Shown in pieces: positions 17,522 to 26,611 of a stretch of DNA of 64,000 bases. The position numbers were made by a program, and so were the translations under genes. How positions within the stretch are numbered: position 1 is the first letter of the stretch; each line of letters opens with the position of its first letter. The notes below the pieces were generated by a model. That model saw only the letters and a list, made by a program, of their open reading frames with translations, was not told the DNA's origin and did not search any database. The stretch is from NCBI RefSeq assembly GCF_900105355.1, contig NZ_FNSC01000001.1:3224001-3288000 (forward strand). Direction: 5' to 3'. The stretch is from Pseudomonas anguilliseptica. GTDB lineage: Bacteria; Pseudomonadota; Gammaproteobacteria; Pseudomonadales; Pseudomonadaceae.

Positions 17522-18953
17522 GGGTTGGAGGCCTTCGGTGGCTGAGCGCGGCAAAGCCATGGCGAACCAGCCGGGTAGCCTGCGCGGACGACTGATCAGC
17601 CGCCTGGCGCTGCTGCTGGCGTTGATTCTGCTGGTCAGTAGCCTGAGTGCCTACTGGAGTGCGCGCCGCGCTGCCGACACCGCCTATGACCGTACCCTGC
17701 TGGCCTCGGCGCGGGCGATTGCCGACGGGCTGTACACCACCGCCGAGCGTTTGAATGCCAACGTGCCTTATGTGGCGCTGGACACCTTCGCCTATGACAG
17801 TGCTGGGCGTATTTACTACCAAGTTCTGGATGTGCAGGGCGCGCTGGTGTCAGGCTATGAGGATCTGCCTGCGCCGCCGGCCCATATCAAGCGCACTGAG
17901 GATTATCCGGCGTTGGCGCGTTTCTACGACGCAGAATTTCGTGAGCAGGGCGTGCGTGTGGTCAGTCTGCTGCAGCCGGTCAGTGAGCCGGGCCTCAACG
18001 GTGTGGCGGAAATCCGCGTGGCGGAAACCCAGGGCGCGCGTGAGCGCATGGCCCGCGAACTGTTGCTCGGCACCTTGCTGCGCATGGGCGTGCTATCGCT
18101 CAGTGCATTGCTCTTGGTGTGGCTGGCGGTAAGCGCGGCGCTACGCCCGCTGGAAGCCTTGCGCCGCAGTGTGGCAGCGCGTACCAGCGAGGATCTGCAG
18201 CCATTGTCGGATGTCGGTATGCCGCGCGAGCTGCGCCCACTGATCGATGCGCTGAACCAGTTCAATGATCGGTTGCGCAGCCTGTTCGAGCGCCAGTCGC
18301 AATTTATCGCTGATGCCTCCCACGAGCTGCGCACGCCCCTGGCGGCACTCAAGGCGCGGGTCGAGTTGGGGCTGCGTGCCCAGGAACCTTCGATTTGGCG
18401 CAGCACGCTGGAAGAGGCGGCGCTGAACACCGACAAGCTGACCCATCTGGCCAATCAGCTGCTTTCGCTTGCGCGCATAGAAAGCGGTGCCCGGGCGATT
18501 GCCGAAGGCGGTGCGCAGCGTCTGGACCTCAGCCAGCTGGCACGCGAACTGGGCATGGCGCTGGCGCCACTGGCCCATGCACGGGGGATTGCGCTGGCAC
18601 TGGAGGCTGAGCAGGCGGTATGGGTCAGTGGCGAGCCGACGCTGCTCAACGAGCTGTTGTGCAACCTGCTGGATAACGCCTTGGCCCATACCGCTGCTGG
18701 CGGTGGCGTGATTTTGCGGGTGCTGCCCAATGCTGTACTGGAAGTCGAAGACGACGGCCCCGGCATTGCGCCCGAGGATTACCAGCGTGTGTTTGAGCGT
18801 TTCTACCGTGGTAGCAACAAGGGGACGGGTGCGGGGTTGGGCTTGGCCATTGTCGGTGAGATCTGCCGGGCCCATCAGGCAACCATCAGCCTGCATCAGG
18901 TTCAACCACAGGGCTTGCGTGTGCGGGTGGAGTTCAACCTTGCTGAAGTTTAA
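17514..18953 (+). CDS. tctE: Sensor histidine kinase TctE
   Basis: The membrane kinase partner of TctD. It has a short cytoplasmic lead, a membrane helix near 27-49, a periplasmic sensing region, a second helix near 190-212, a HAMP-like linker, the dimerisation/phosphoacceptor helix FIADASHELRTPLAALKARV (His about residue 270), and the ATPase domain with the N box ELLCNLLDNALAHT, G1 EDDGPGI and G2 GTGAGLGLAI. I chose the GTG at 17514, 8 nt inside tctD, because GGAGG lies 7 nt upstream; the ATG at 17559 is the alternative (464 residues). It likely senses extracellular tricarboxylate. Confidence 0.9.
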   Translation: MTEGWRPSVAERGKAMANQPGSLRGRLISRLALLLALILLVSSLSAYWSARRAADTAYDRTLLASARAIADGLYTTAERLNANVPYVALDTFAYDSAGRIYYQVLDVQGALVSGYEDLPAPPAHIKRTEDYPALARFYDAEFREQGVRVVSLLQPVSEPGLNGVAEIRVAETQGARERMARELLLGTLLRMGVLSLSALLLVWLAVSAALRPLEALRRSVAARTSEDLQPLSDVGMPRELRPLIDALNQFNDRLRSLFERQSQFIADASHELRTPLAALKARVELGLRAQEPSIWRSTLEEAALNTDKLTHLANQLLSLARIESGARAIAEGGAQRLDLSQLARELGMALAPLAHARGIALALEAEQAVWVSGEPTLLNELLCNLLDNALAHTAAGGGVILRVLPNAVLEVEDDGPGIAPEDYQRVFERFYRGSNKGTGAGLGLAIVGEICRAHQATISLHQVQPQGLRVRVEFNLAEV

Positions 18954-18959
18954 GCAGGT

Positions 18960-19721
18960 TCAAGGGCTCAGGCTGAGGGGCTGCTGAATCTCCAGCAGGT
19001 ATTGCGCCACCTTGCCGCTCTCACGCAGCTGCGCCAAACCGCGGTTAAACCGCACCATCAGTTCGGCATTGCCCGGCACCTCGCGTGACATCAGCAGGTG
19101 CAGGTTGTCCAGGCGCAAGGGCTGAGGGTGGAAGGTCAGCTTGGCCCGGTCGGCCGCGCTGAAGTATTGGTGCAGCGTGTCAAAGCCCACCACTTTGTCC
19201 ACTGGGAACACATCAACCCGTCCGGCGATCAACTGGCGAAAGGCGGTTTCATCGCTGGTCACCCGGTTGACCCGCAGTTGCCCGCTGGCCTCGGCTTGTT
19301 GAAAGGCATCGCCATAGTCATAACCGCGGGTGCCGACCAGGTGCAGCTTCTGTAGGTCGCTGACCTGATTCCAGTCAAGCTGGTAATCCTTGCGATGGAA
19401 CAGGTAGAAGCCGTTTTCTACTACAGGGTCACTTGTAAAGAATTTGATTTCCCGCTCGGGACTGTTTAGCCACACCGCGGTTCCGTTACGTTTTCCGCTT
19501 TGTGCCAACTGCAATGAACGCGCCCAAGGGTGAAACTCCCAAACCACGGTAATGCCCTGCAAGGCGAAAGCCTCGCTGACAATGCGTGAGGCAACGCCAT
19601 GATGGGGTAAGTGCTGGCCGAGGTAGGGCGGCCATTCGCCGTTGGTCAGCCGCACCGTTTCAGCGTGCACACCACTGGCCACAACCAGGCTGAGAAGTAG
19701 TGAGCAGAGCAGTGTGCGCAT
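18960..19721 (-). CDS. Periplasmic solute-binding protein (family 3)
   Basis: A 253-residue family-3 binding protein. The signal peptide is MRTLLCSLLLSLVVASGVHA; the mature part begins ETVRLTNGEWPPYLG and has a lobe-two segment VGTRGYDYGDAFQQAEASG. It is paralogous in layout to the proteins at 8398 and 34881 and likewise has no transporter neighbours. It converges on tctE with only 6 bp between the stops. I chose the ATG at 19721 for its signal peptide; upstream in-frame codons would put 19 polar residues ahead of it. Confidence 0.85.
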   Translation of the reverse strand: MRTLLCSLLLSLVVASGVHAETVRLTNGEWPPYLGQHLPHHGVASRIVSEAFALQGITVVWEFHPWARSLQLAQSGKRNGTAVWLNSPEREIKFFTSDPVVENGFYLFHRKDYQLDWNQVSDLQKLHLVGTRGYDYGDAFQQAEASGQLRVNRVTSDETAFRQLIAGRVDVFPVDKVVGFDTLHQYFSAADRAKLTFHPQPLRLDNLHLLMSREVPGNAELMVRFNRGLAQLRESGKVAQYLLEIQQPLSLSP

Positions 19722-19789
19722 AGCAAGGGTATCCCAGAGGGTGGCACTCATCCTAATGGCTGGCGCCGGCATGCGCATGCACGGCCATT

Positions 19790-20626
19790 TTATTGCAGCA
19801 TGCCCATGGCCGCTTCCATCGCGGCGGAGAGGTCTTCGTCTTCACTCAGATTCTGGCTTGGGTCCAGGCCGAGTTTGCGGAACGCCGGGATCTGGCTCCA
19901 GTCCAGTTGGGTATAAGGGTGCTCGCTGCCCAGATAGCTCTGCAGGGTGGCAACCTGAACGATATCGACATAGTCGACCTTGGCGCTGTCGCGGGTGAAG
20001 TCCAGGTACTGGCCGGGCACCATGGCGATCAGTTCGGGGAATTCCCAGGTACGCAGGATCTTGTCGCCGATGATCGGGTGGATCTGCTCGATCACATGGT
20101 TGAGGCTGATCGAGTCAGCCAGCAGCTCGCTGTGCTCTTCGGCGTAGGTGAGGATTGGCAGCACGCCGATCTGATGCACTAGGCCGGCGAGGGTGGCTTG
20201 GTCGGGCAGCAGGCGCGTGTAGTGTTTGCACAGAACGTGGCAGATGCCGGCGATTTCCGTGCTTTTGTTCCACACTTCGCGCATTTTGCGGTCAACTACG
20301 TCGCTGGTTGCCTGGAACATTTGTTCCATGGCGAGGCCCGTGGCCAGGTTGCAGGTGTAGTTGATGCCGAGGCGACCGACGGCCATCTGCAGGTCGGTGA
20401 TTTCCTTGTTGGTGCGCAGCAGCGGGCTGTTCACCACCTTGATGATGCGCGCCGTCAGGGCGGCATCATTGCCGATCACTTTGCTCAGTTGCGGGATGCC
20501 TATATCCGGATTCTCTGCTGCCTCGCGGACTTTCAACGCGACCTCCGGCAATGTCGGCAGAACCAGTTCATCACTGTCGATGGCCTGGATCAGTTTCTTT
20601 TGGACTTTCTCGGCAAGCTTGCTCAT
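19790..20626 (-). CDS. HDOD-domain signalling protein
   Basis: A 278-residue cytoplasmic protein that is almost entirely one HDOD domain (about 14-215). It has LPTLPEVALKVREAAENPD, the typical first helix, then KVIGNDAALTARIIKVVNSP and LAGLVHQIGVLPIL. HDOD domains keep the fold of HD phosphohydrolases but usually lack the metal-binding residues and act in regulation. A short acidic tail follows. The ATG at 20626 has an AAGAGAA ribosome site; a TTG six bases upstream is less likely. Confidence 0.88.
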   Translation of the reverse strand: MSKLAEKVQKKLIQAIDSDELVLPTLPEVALKVREAAENPDIGIPQLSKVIGNDAALTARIIKVVNSPLLRTNKEITDLQMAVGRLGINYTCNLATGLAMEQMFQATSDVVDRKMREVWNKSTEIAGICHVLCKHYTRLLPDQATLAGLVHQIGVLPILTYAEEHSELLADSISLNHVIEQIHPIIGDKILRTWEFPELIAMVPGQYLDFTRDSAKVDYVDIVQVATLQSYLGSEHPYTQLDWSQIPAFRKLGLDPSQNLSEDEDLSAAMEAAMGMLQ

Positions 20627-20673
20627 GGGCAATTCTCTTTAGGCGGTCAGGCAATAGTAAGTGTAGTAAGTGC

Positions 20674-21615
20674 TTAGCGCTGTATTTCGCGGTCTGGGTC
20701 CAGTGTATACGGCAAATCGAGCACGCTTAGCGTGCTGCCTTCGGCAGAACCCAGGTGAATCACCCCATTCAGGGCGGCTTCGTCCTGCAGTACGGCAAGC
20801 AGTTCGACGCCTGCCGGGCTGCGCGCGGCCAGCACCACTTCACCAACGCTGGAACTGTGGGTCGGCGAAAACAGCGCAGTGGCGGGCTCTGGCAGCTGAT
20901 TGTCGTGCAGCTCCAGGCGAAACAGGCGGCGTTTGAGTTTGCCCAGATACTGCATGCGCGCGACGATTTCCTGGCCGGTGTAGCAACCTTTCTTGAAACT
21001 CACGCCGCCTACGGCCTGCAGGTTGATCATCTGCGGAATAAACAGCTCGCGGGTGCTGCCCATGACTTGGCCGATCCCAGCGCGTACTTGCGCCAGTAGC
21101 CAGTTATTCAGCGGCGCTTGCGGCAGGTGGCTGGCCAATTGCGCCTGTACGGCAGCGGCCTGACCGGCGGGCAGCCAGAGTTCGGCGCGGCCATCGCTCA
21201 GGCGCAGGGCCAGTAACTCATTGCTGCGTGCGACGCTGTCGGCGGTCTGTGCAAGCTCAAGGCCAAGGCTGTGCAGGGCATCATCGCCGCCACTCAGGCC
21301 GATACGCAGCCAGTCCTGGCTTTCGTCGGTGAGTTTGGATTTGCTGAAGACGGCGTATTTCTTCAGGTCAGCCAGTTGCGTTTCGAGCAAATCGCTGGCC
21401 ATCGCCAGCAGGAAACCGTCATCTACGCTGACGATGCGAAAACTCGATTGCATGCGGCCCTTGGGGGTGCAGCGTGCGCCCAGGCTGGAATGGTTGTCGC
21501 TCAGGTAGTTGAGGTTGCAGGTGACTTGGCCCTGGAGGAACTTGTTGGCGTCCGGGCCGCGCACGGCGAGGATGCCTTCGTGGCTGAGGGTGCAATAGAA
21601 CGCGGTATCGGCCAT
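20674..21615 (-). CDS. ygfZ: Folate-binding YgfZ/GcvT-like protein
   Basis: A 313-residue homologue of YgfZ, a folate-dependent protein that helps make or repair certain iron-sulfur enzymes. The signature KGCYTGQEIVARMQYLGKLK near residues 204-223 is intact, including the conserved Cys. The N-terminal half (VRGPDANKFLQGQVTCNL) is typical of the GcvT fold. It is divergent from sdhE, an arrangement common in gamma-proteobacteria and consistent with a shared interest in respiratory Fe-S/flavin enzymes. Confidence 0.93.
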   Translation of the reverse strand: MADTAFYCTLSHEGILAVRGPDANKFLQGQVTCNLNYLSDNHSSLGARCTPKGRMQSSFRIVSVDDGFLLAMASDLLETQLADLKKYAVFSKSKLTDESQDWLRIGLSGGDDALHSLGLELAQTADSVARSNELLALRLSDGRAELWLPAGQAAAVQAQLASHLPQAPLNNWLLAQVRAGIGQVMGSTRELFIPQMINLQAVGGVSFKKGCYTGQEIVARMQYLGKLKRRLFRLELHDNQLPEPATALFSPTHSSSVGEVVLAARSPAGVELLAVLQDEAALNGVIHLGSAEGSTLSVLDLPYTLDPDREIQR

Positions 21616-21791
21616 GGTGGATTAGGTATCGCTGGATAAAAGTTAGGGGGCTCATCATAGAGCGCGCCTCGCGCCTTGTCAGCGCTTGCCGCTGCTTCGT
21701 CTCGGTGCATTGCCTGGTCGGGTGATGCGTGCGGTCAACAGGGGGGGGCTTTTCATCGGTATACTGCGCGCCTTATCCAAGGAGCATACCC

Positions 21792-22046
21792 ATGGTTGAC
21801 TCGATTGAACTCAATCGTCTTTTTTGGCACAGCCGCCGCGGCATGCTGGAGCTGGATGTGCTGCTGGTGCCGTTCGTCAGGGAGGTGTACCCACACCTCG
21901 ATGAAGCTGACCGCGAGCGTTATCGCAAACTGCTCGAATGTGAAGATCAGGATATGTTCGGCTGGTTTATGCAGCGCGGCGAGCCGGAAGATGCCGATCT
22001 CAAGCGCATGGTTCGGATGATTCTGGACCGTGTCCAGCCCAAGTGA
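21792..22046 (+). CDS. sdhE: FAD assembly factor SdhE (succinate dehydrogenase assembly factor 2)
   Basis: An 84-residue protein required to attach FAD covalently to succinate dehydrogenase and fumarate reductase. The hallmark [11 protein letters not shown] (with the RGxxE motif) is at residues 14-24, and the typical [16 protein letters not shown] follows. AAGGAG lies 7 nt upstream of the ATG at 21792. It overlaps ygfX by 17 nt. Confidence 0.95.
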   Translation: MVDSIELNRLFWHSRRGMLELDVLLVPFVREVYPHLDEADRERYRKLLECEDQDMFGWFMQRGEPEDADLKRMVRMILDRVQPK

Positions 22047-22482
22047 CGCCTTCGAGTGTCTGTGGCAGCCTTCACGGCGGCTGCTGGCCTGCTATGCCCT
22101 GATTCAGGGGGTGGCGCTGCTCAGTCTGGCGCTGGTGGATATTCCCATTTGGGCGCGGTTGCTCGGAATGGGCTTCTGTTCCGCCCATGCTGCCTGGGTG
22201 CTGCCACGCCATCTGCTGCTGAGTGCGCCACAGGCTTACCGGGCGCTGCGTTACACGGCGGATGGTTGGCAGGTACATAGCGCGGCGCAGGGCTGGCAGG
22301 CTATCGAGTTGCACCCTGATAGCCTGGCTTTACCGCAGGTTGTGCTGCTGCGCTTTCGTCTGGCCGGGCAGCGCCGCGTACGCTCGCTGTGCATTGCCAG
22401 TGATAGCGTGGCGCGGGATCAGCACCGACGCTTACGGGTGCGGCTGAAGTTCAGTCGCCATAGGTGGGCGGCAGCAGAATAG
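22030..22482 (+). CDS. ygfX: YgfX-family membrane protein
   Basis: A 150-residue protein with two close membrane segments (about 17-36 and 42-60) and a cytoplasmic basic domain. This topology and its position directly after sdhE define the YgfX (CptA-like) family; in E. coli the pair has been described as toxin-antitoxin-like, but the role here is not established. It starts at a GTG inside sdhE, and its 3' end overlaps the convergent nadB by 32 bp. Confidence 0.82.
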   Translation: MSSPSDAFECLWQPSRRLLACYALIQGVALLSLALVDIPIWARLLGMGFCSAHAAWVLPRHLLLSAPQAYRALRYTADGWQVHSAAQGWQAIELHPDSLALPQVVLLRFRLAGQRRVRSLCIASDSVARDQHRRLRVRLKFSRHRWAAAE

Positions 22483-24067
22483 TATCCTTGGCCTCGGTCA
22501 ACTGCTGCGGGTAGTCCAGGGTGTAATGCAGGCCGCGGCTTTCGTGGCGCAGCATGGCCGAACGGATCATCAGCTCGGCAACCTGGGCCAGGTTACGCAG
22601 CTCGATCAGGTCACGGCTGACCTTGTAGTTACTGTAAAACTCGTGAATCTCATCAAGCAGCAGGCGTACGCGGTGTTCGGCCCGCTGCAGGCGCTTGTTG
22701 GTGCGCACGATGCCGACGTAGTCCCACATAAAACGCCGCAGTTCATCCCAGTTGTGCGCAATGATCACGTCCTCATCCGAGTCGGTGACCTGGCTGGCGT
22801 CCCAGCTCGGTAGCGTGCTCGGCATGCTGATCTGGTCGAGCTCAGCGAGGATGTTCTCGGCCGCTGAGCGGGCATAGACGAAGCATTCCAGTAGCGAGTT
22901 GCTGGCCATGCGGTTTGCCCCATGAAGGCCGGTAAAGCTGGTTTCACCAATGGCATACAGGCCGGGGATATCGGTGCGGCCGCTCTGGTCGACCAGTACT
23001 CCGCCGCAGGTGTAGTGTGCAGCCGGTACTACTGGAATCGGTTCTTTGGTGATGTCGATGCCGAAGTCCAGGCAGCGCTCATATACGGTAGGGAAGTGCG
23101 ATTTCACAAAGTCAGCCGGTTTGTGGCTGATGTCGAGGAACACGCAGTCGATTCCCAGGCGCTTCATCTCGTGGTCGATGGCGCGGGCGACGATATCCCG
23201 CGGCGCCAGTTCGGCGCGCTCATCGAAGCGCGGCATAAAGCGTTCACCGTTGGGTAGCTTGAGCAGTGCGCCTTCACCACGTAGCGCTTCGGTGATCAGA
23301 AAGCTCTTGGCTTTTGGGTGGTACAGGCAGGTCGGGTGGAACTGATTGAATTCCAGGTTGCCGACTCGACAGCCGGCGCGCCAAGCCATGGCGATACCGT
23401 CGCCGCAGGCGCCGTCCGGGTTGCTTGTGTAGAGATAAACCTTGGCTGCACCGCCGGTGGCGAGAATCACAAAACGTACGCTAAAGGTGTCGACCTCGCC
23501 GCTGGCGCGGTTGAGCACGTAAGCGCCCAGGCAGCGCTGGCCCTCCTGGCCAAGTTTGCGCTCGGTAATCAGGTCGACGGCGACACGCTGCTCCAGCAGT
23601 TCAATATTGCTGCGCTGACGGGTCTGCTCCAGCAATGTATTGAAAATCGCCGCGCCCGTAGCGTCGGCAGCATGGATGATGCGTCGGTGGCTGTGGCCGC
23701 CTTCGCGGGTCAAGTGGAATTCGAAACCGCCGTCTTCGCGAGCGGTCTGGTCGTCGCGGGTAAAGGGCACGCCCTGGTCGATCAGCCACTGGATGGCTTC
23801 GCGGCTGTGCTCCACGGTGAAGCGTACAGCGTCCTCGCGGCACAGGCCGCCACCGGCATTGAGGGTGTCTTCGACATGCGATTCGATGGTATCGGTATCG
23901 TCCAGCACTGCCGCCACACCACCTTGCGCCCAGTAGGTCGAGCCGTTGGACAGGTTGCCCTTGCTCAAAACAGCAATGCGTAAGTGCTCGGGCAAGGTGA
24001 GGGCCAGGGTCAGGCCGGCGGCACCGCTACCGATAACCAGAACGTCGTGTTGGTAATGTTGGCTCAT
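22451..24067 (-). CDS. nadB: L-aspartate oxidase
   Basis: The FAD enzyme that oxidises L-aspartate to iminoaspartate, the first step of de novo NAD synthesis (partner NadA makes quinolinate). It has 538 residues. The dinucleotide-binding motif [15 protein letters not shown] is at about 9-23, the substrate-site segments [17 protein letters not shown] and [20 protein letters not shown] follow, and the C-terminal helical domain ends the chain. The start is the ATG at 24067 ([10 protein letters not shown]). Its promoter shares the 367-bp region with algU. Confidence 0.96.
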   Translation of the reverse strand: MSQHYQHDVLVIGSGAAGLTLALTLPEHLRIAVLSKGNLSNGSTYWAQGGVAAVLDDTDTIESHVEDTLNAGGGLCREDAVRFTVEHSREAIQWLIDQGVPFTRDDQTAREDGGFEFHLTREGGHSHRRIIHAADATGAAIFNTLLEQTRQRSNIELLEQRVAVDLITERKLGQEGQRCLGAYVLNRASGEVDTFSVRFVILATGGAAKVYLYTSNPDGACGDGIAMAWRAGCRVGNLEFNQFHPTCLYHPKAKSFLITEALRGEGALLKLPNGERFMPRFDERAELAPRDIVARAIDHEMKRLGIDCVFLDISHKPADFVKSHFPTVYERCLDFGIDITKEPIPVVPAAHYTCGGVLVDQSGRTDIPGLYAIGETSFTGLHGANRMASNSLLECFVYARSAAENILAELDQISMPSTLPSWDASQVTDSDEDVIIAHNWDELRRFMWDYVGIVRTNKRLQRAEHRVRLLLDEIHEFYSNYKVSRDLIELRNLAQVAELMIRSAMLRHESRGLHYTLDYPQQLTEAKDTILLPPTYGD

Positions 24068-24152
24068 GTCCGAATTCCGCGAAAAGCGGCCTCTAGTATA
24101 TAGAGGGGGTGGGCGGCACAATAGCCGGCTTATGACCAAGTGCGTTACTCGG

Positions 24153-24179
24153 GAACTTTTTAAGCGTTTCGGGTTCCAT
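24153..24179 (+). promoter_or_regulatory. Candidate AlgU-dependent promoter, distal
   Basis: GAACTT (24153-24158), a 16-bp spacer, then TCCAT. The -35 is a perfect match to the AlgU/RpoE consensus GAACTT and the -10 is partial (consensus TCTGA). It would help AlgU activate its own operon. Confidence 0.5.
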
Positions 24180-24202
24180 AGGCGGTTGTTTAGATGGTAA
24201 TT

Positions 24203-24217
24203 CGCCTGAGTCAGGCG
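24203..24217. promoter_or_regulatory. 15-bp perfect palindrome between nadB and algU
   Basis: CGCCTGA G TCAGGCG is a perfect dyad centred at 24210. It could be an operator for nadB or algU; no known regulator site is recognised. Confidence 0.3.
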
Positions 24218-24348
24218 TCTTTGCAGCGGCCTGCGGTTTTGCCTTGCCGACGGCTGGTCCAGACTACAAGCGCAGTGGTGGAGTCCCTTTGCTGCGCTAT
24301 TCCGTGCAGGACTTTTAAGTGTTCTGCAGGAAGCTTGTTTGAAGGAGA

Positions 24349-24375
24349 GAACTTTTGCGTAATGCCCAAGTCTAC
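24349..24375 (+). promoter_or_regulatory. Candidate AlgU-dependent promoter, proximal
   Basis: GAACTT (24349-24354), a 16-bp spacer, then TCTAC. This is a near-consensus RpoE-type promoter about 60 bp before the algU start, consistent with the known autoregulation of algU. Confidence 0.65.
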
Positions 24376-24434
24376 TTTGGCAGACCGAGTAAAGGGTTGG
24401 CGTTACGCTCCTTCAAACCTTATGAGGAGTTTTC

Positions 24435-25016
24435 ATGCTAACCCAGGAAGATGATCAGCAACTGGTCGAGCGCGTACAGCGTGGCGACAAGCGTGCATTT
24501 GATCTATTGGTGCTCAAGTATCAGCACAAGATTCTCGGGTTGATCGTGCGTTTTGTGCATGACACCCATGAGGCACAGGATGTGGCGCAGGAAGCCTTCG
24601 TCAAGGCATATCGGGCGTTGGGTAATTTTCGTGGGGATAGTGCGTTCTACACTTGGCTGTATCGCATTGCCATCAACACGGCGAAGAACTACCTGGTGTC
24701 GCGTGGTCGGCGCCCACCAGGCAGTGATGTAAGTGCTGAGGATGCCGAGTTCTATGATGGCGATCATGCCCTCAAAGACATCGAATCGCCGGAGCGCGCC
24801 CTGTTGCGCGACGAGATCGAGGCCACCGTGCACCGCAGCATCGAGCTGTTGCCGGAAGATTTACGTACAGCGCTAACCTTGCGTGAATTTGATGGTCTGA
24901 GTTACGAGGACATTGCCAGCGTCATGCAGTGTCCAGTCGGCACCGTGCGTTCGCGAATTTTCCGGGCGCGTGAGGCTATTGATCGAACCCTGCAGCCGTT
25001 GCTGCAGGAAACCTGA
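24435..25016 (+). CDS. algU: Extracytoplasmic-stress sigma factor AlgU (RpoE)
   Basis: A 193-residue ECF sigma factor that directs envelope-stress and alginate genes. Region 2 (about 20-90) has DAQDVAQE-type residues as HEAQDVAQEAFVKAYRALGN and the -10-binding FYTWLYRIAINTAKNYL; region 4 (about 130-185) has LPEDLRTALTLREFDGLSYE and GTVRSRIFRAREAID. It has a strong ribosome site (GAGGAG) and heads the mucABCD operon. AlgU is held inactive by MucA until regulated proteolysis. Confidence 0.97.
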   Translation: MLTQEDDQQLVERVQRGDKRAFDLLVLKYQHKILGLIVRFVHDTHEAQDVAQEAFVKAYRALGNFRGDSAFYTWLYRIAINTAKNYLVSRGRRPPGSDVSAEDAEFYDGDHALKDIESPERALLRDEIEATVHRSIELLPEDLRTALTLREFDGLSYEDIASVMQCPVGTVRSRIFRAREAIDRTLQPLLQET

Positions 25017-25047
25017 GACAGCGGCGTCAGCCAAGAGAGGAACCGCC

Positions 25048-25641
25048 ATGAGTCGTGAAACCCTGCAGGAATCGCTGTCCGCGGTGATGGATAACCAAGC
25101 GGATGAACTTGAATTAAGGCGAGTGCTGGCGGCCAGTGATGACCCTGAGTTGCGTGCAACCTGGTCGCGTTACCAGATTGCTCGGGCGGTTATGCACAAA
25201 GAGCTGCTTGAGCCGCGTCTGGATATTGCTGCTGCTGTATCCGCAGCCCTTGCTGATGATGTTGCTCCGGTTGTGCAACAAGTACAGCGCGGCCCTTGGC
25301 GCACCGTAGGTCGCCTGGCTGTTGCAGCTTCGGTTACCGTGGCAGTGCTGGCGGGTGTGCGTTTTTACAACCAGGACGACATCACCGGTGCCCAGTTGGC
25401 GCAGCAATCCAGTCAGCCAGTGTTGAATATCCCTCAGGTTAGTGGGCCGGCCATGCTGGCCGGCTTCAATGCATCCGAGGAACAACCGGCTCCTGCGGCC
25501 AGCGCTGTGGGGCAGGGGCAGCCTGGCTGGCATGAGCAGCGTCTGCCTGCTTATCTGCGCCAGCATGCGCAGCAGGCAGCCATGAGTACGAGCGAAGGTG
25601 CGCTGCCTTACGCGCGTGCAGCCAGTTTGGAAGCCCGTTAA
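25048..25641 (+). CDS. mucA: Anti-sigma factor MucA
   Basis: A 197-residue inner-membrane anti-sigma factor. The N-terminal cytoplasmic domain (about 1-80: MSRETLQESLSAVMDNQADE) binds AlgU, a membrane helix is at about 88-105 (VGRLAVAASVTVAVLAGV), and a periplasmic tail ends with ALPYARAASLEAR, the region bound by MucB. Length is close to the 194 residues of P. aeruginosa MucA, and I see no truncation, so the strain is predicted non-mucoid. The ATG at 25048 has an AGAGAGG ribosome site. Confidence 0.95.
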   Translation: MSRETLQESLSAVMDNQADELELRRVLAASDDPELRATWSRYQIARAVMHKELLEPRLDIAAAVSAALADDVAPVVQQVQRGPWRTVGRLAVAASVTVAVLAGVRFYNQDDITGAQLAQQSSQPVLNIPQVSGPAMLAGFNASEEQPAPAASAVGQGQPGWHEQRLPAYLRQHAQQAAMSTSEGALPYARAASLEAR

Positions 25642-25663
25642 CGGCCCGTTGTTAAGGAATCGC

Positions 25664-26611
25664 ATGCGCTTTATTCCTTTAGGCGTTCTGTTGCTGGGCA
25701 GTTGGCTGGCGCTGCCGGCAATTGCCGATGAAGGTCGTGCCTTGCTGCAGCGTTTGGCAGATGCCGAACGCACACAGAGTTTTCAGGGCACCTTTGTTTA
25801 CGAGCGCAATGGTAGTTTTTCGACACACAGCATCTGGCACCGTGTCGGTGAGGGTGGTGCCTTGCGTGAGCGCTTGTTGCAGCTGGATGGCTCCGCGCAG
25901 GAAGTGTTGCGTGTCGACGGTCAGGTGCAATGCGCAAGTGGTGCATTGGCTGACCAATTGATCGACAGCCAGCTGTGGCCCGCCCGGGCGCTGAATGCCG
26001 AGCAGTTGAGTGAGTGGTATGAGCTGCGTGTGCTCGGCAAGTCCCGCGTGGCGGGGCGGGCTACCAATGTGCTGGCCCTGGTGCCGCGCGATCAGCATCG
26101 CTATGGCATTGAGCTGCACCTTGATCAGCAAACGGGCTTGCCGCTCAAGTCCTTGCTGGTCAATGACAAGGGGCAGTTACTTGAGCGCTTCCAGTTTACC
26201 CAGCTGCAAACCGAAGTACCTGCAGGCTCTAACCTTGAACCTGGCGCAGGTTGCCGTCCGGTGCGTTTGTCTCCTGCTCTGATGGATGCAGTCGAAGCCT
26301 GGCGTTCTGACTGGTTGCCGCCAGGCTTTAGCCTGAATTCGGTTACCCAACGCCGCAGCCCGGCATCGGACGAGCCAGTCGCCTGTCAGGTGTATGGCGA
26401 TGGCCTGGCGCGCTTTTCCGTCTTCATGGAGCCTCTGCGTGGCGCCGCCGTTGAGGATGTCCGTACCCAGCTGGGCCCCACTGTAGCGGTTTCGCGCAGA
26501 CTGAAGACTGATGATGGCGACGTCATGGTCACCGTGGTCGGCGAAATACCCTTGGGCACAGCTGAGCGAGTGGCCTTGTCGATGCGTTCAGCGGCCGAGG
26601 TGGAGCAATGA
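25664..26611 (+). CDS. mucB: Periplasmic regulator MucB (RseB)
   Basis: A 315-residue periplasmic protein that binds the MucA tail and protects it from proteolysis; lipid-like signals release it. It has a signal peptide of about 20 (cut near AIA-DE), a large N-terminal lipoprotein-like beta domain starting ALLQRLADAERTQSFQGTFV, and a smaller C-terminal domain (about 215-310). An AAGGAA site precedes the ATG at 25664. It overlaps mucC by 4 bp (ATGA). Confidence 0.95.
   Translation: MRFIPLGVLLLGSWLALPAIADEGRALLQRLADAERTQSFQGTFVYERNGSFSTHSIWHRVGEGGALRERLLQLDGSAQEVLRVDGQVQCASGALADQLIDSQLWPARALNAEQLSEWYELRVLGKSRVAGRATNVLALVPRDQHRYGIELHLDQQTGLPLKSLLVNDKGQLLERFQFTQLQTEVPAGSNLEPGAGCRPVRLSPALMDAVEAWRSDWLPPGFSLNSVTQRRSPASDEPVACQVYGDGLARFSVFMEPLRGAAVEDVRTQLGPTVAVSRRLKTDDGDVMVTVVGEIPLGTAERVALSMRSAAEVEQ

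Noticed and set aside
25048..25641. Possible mucoid-type mutation in mucA
   Set aside because: The frame is uninterrupted and of full length, with the C-terminal MucB-binding region present.
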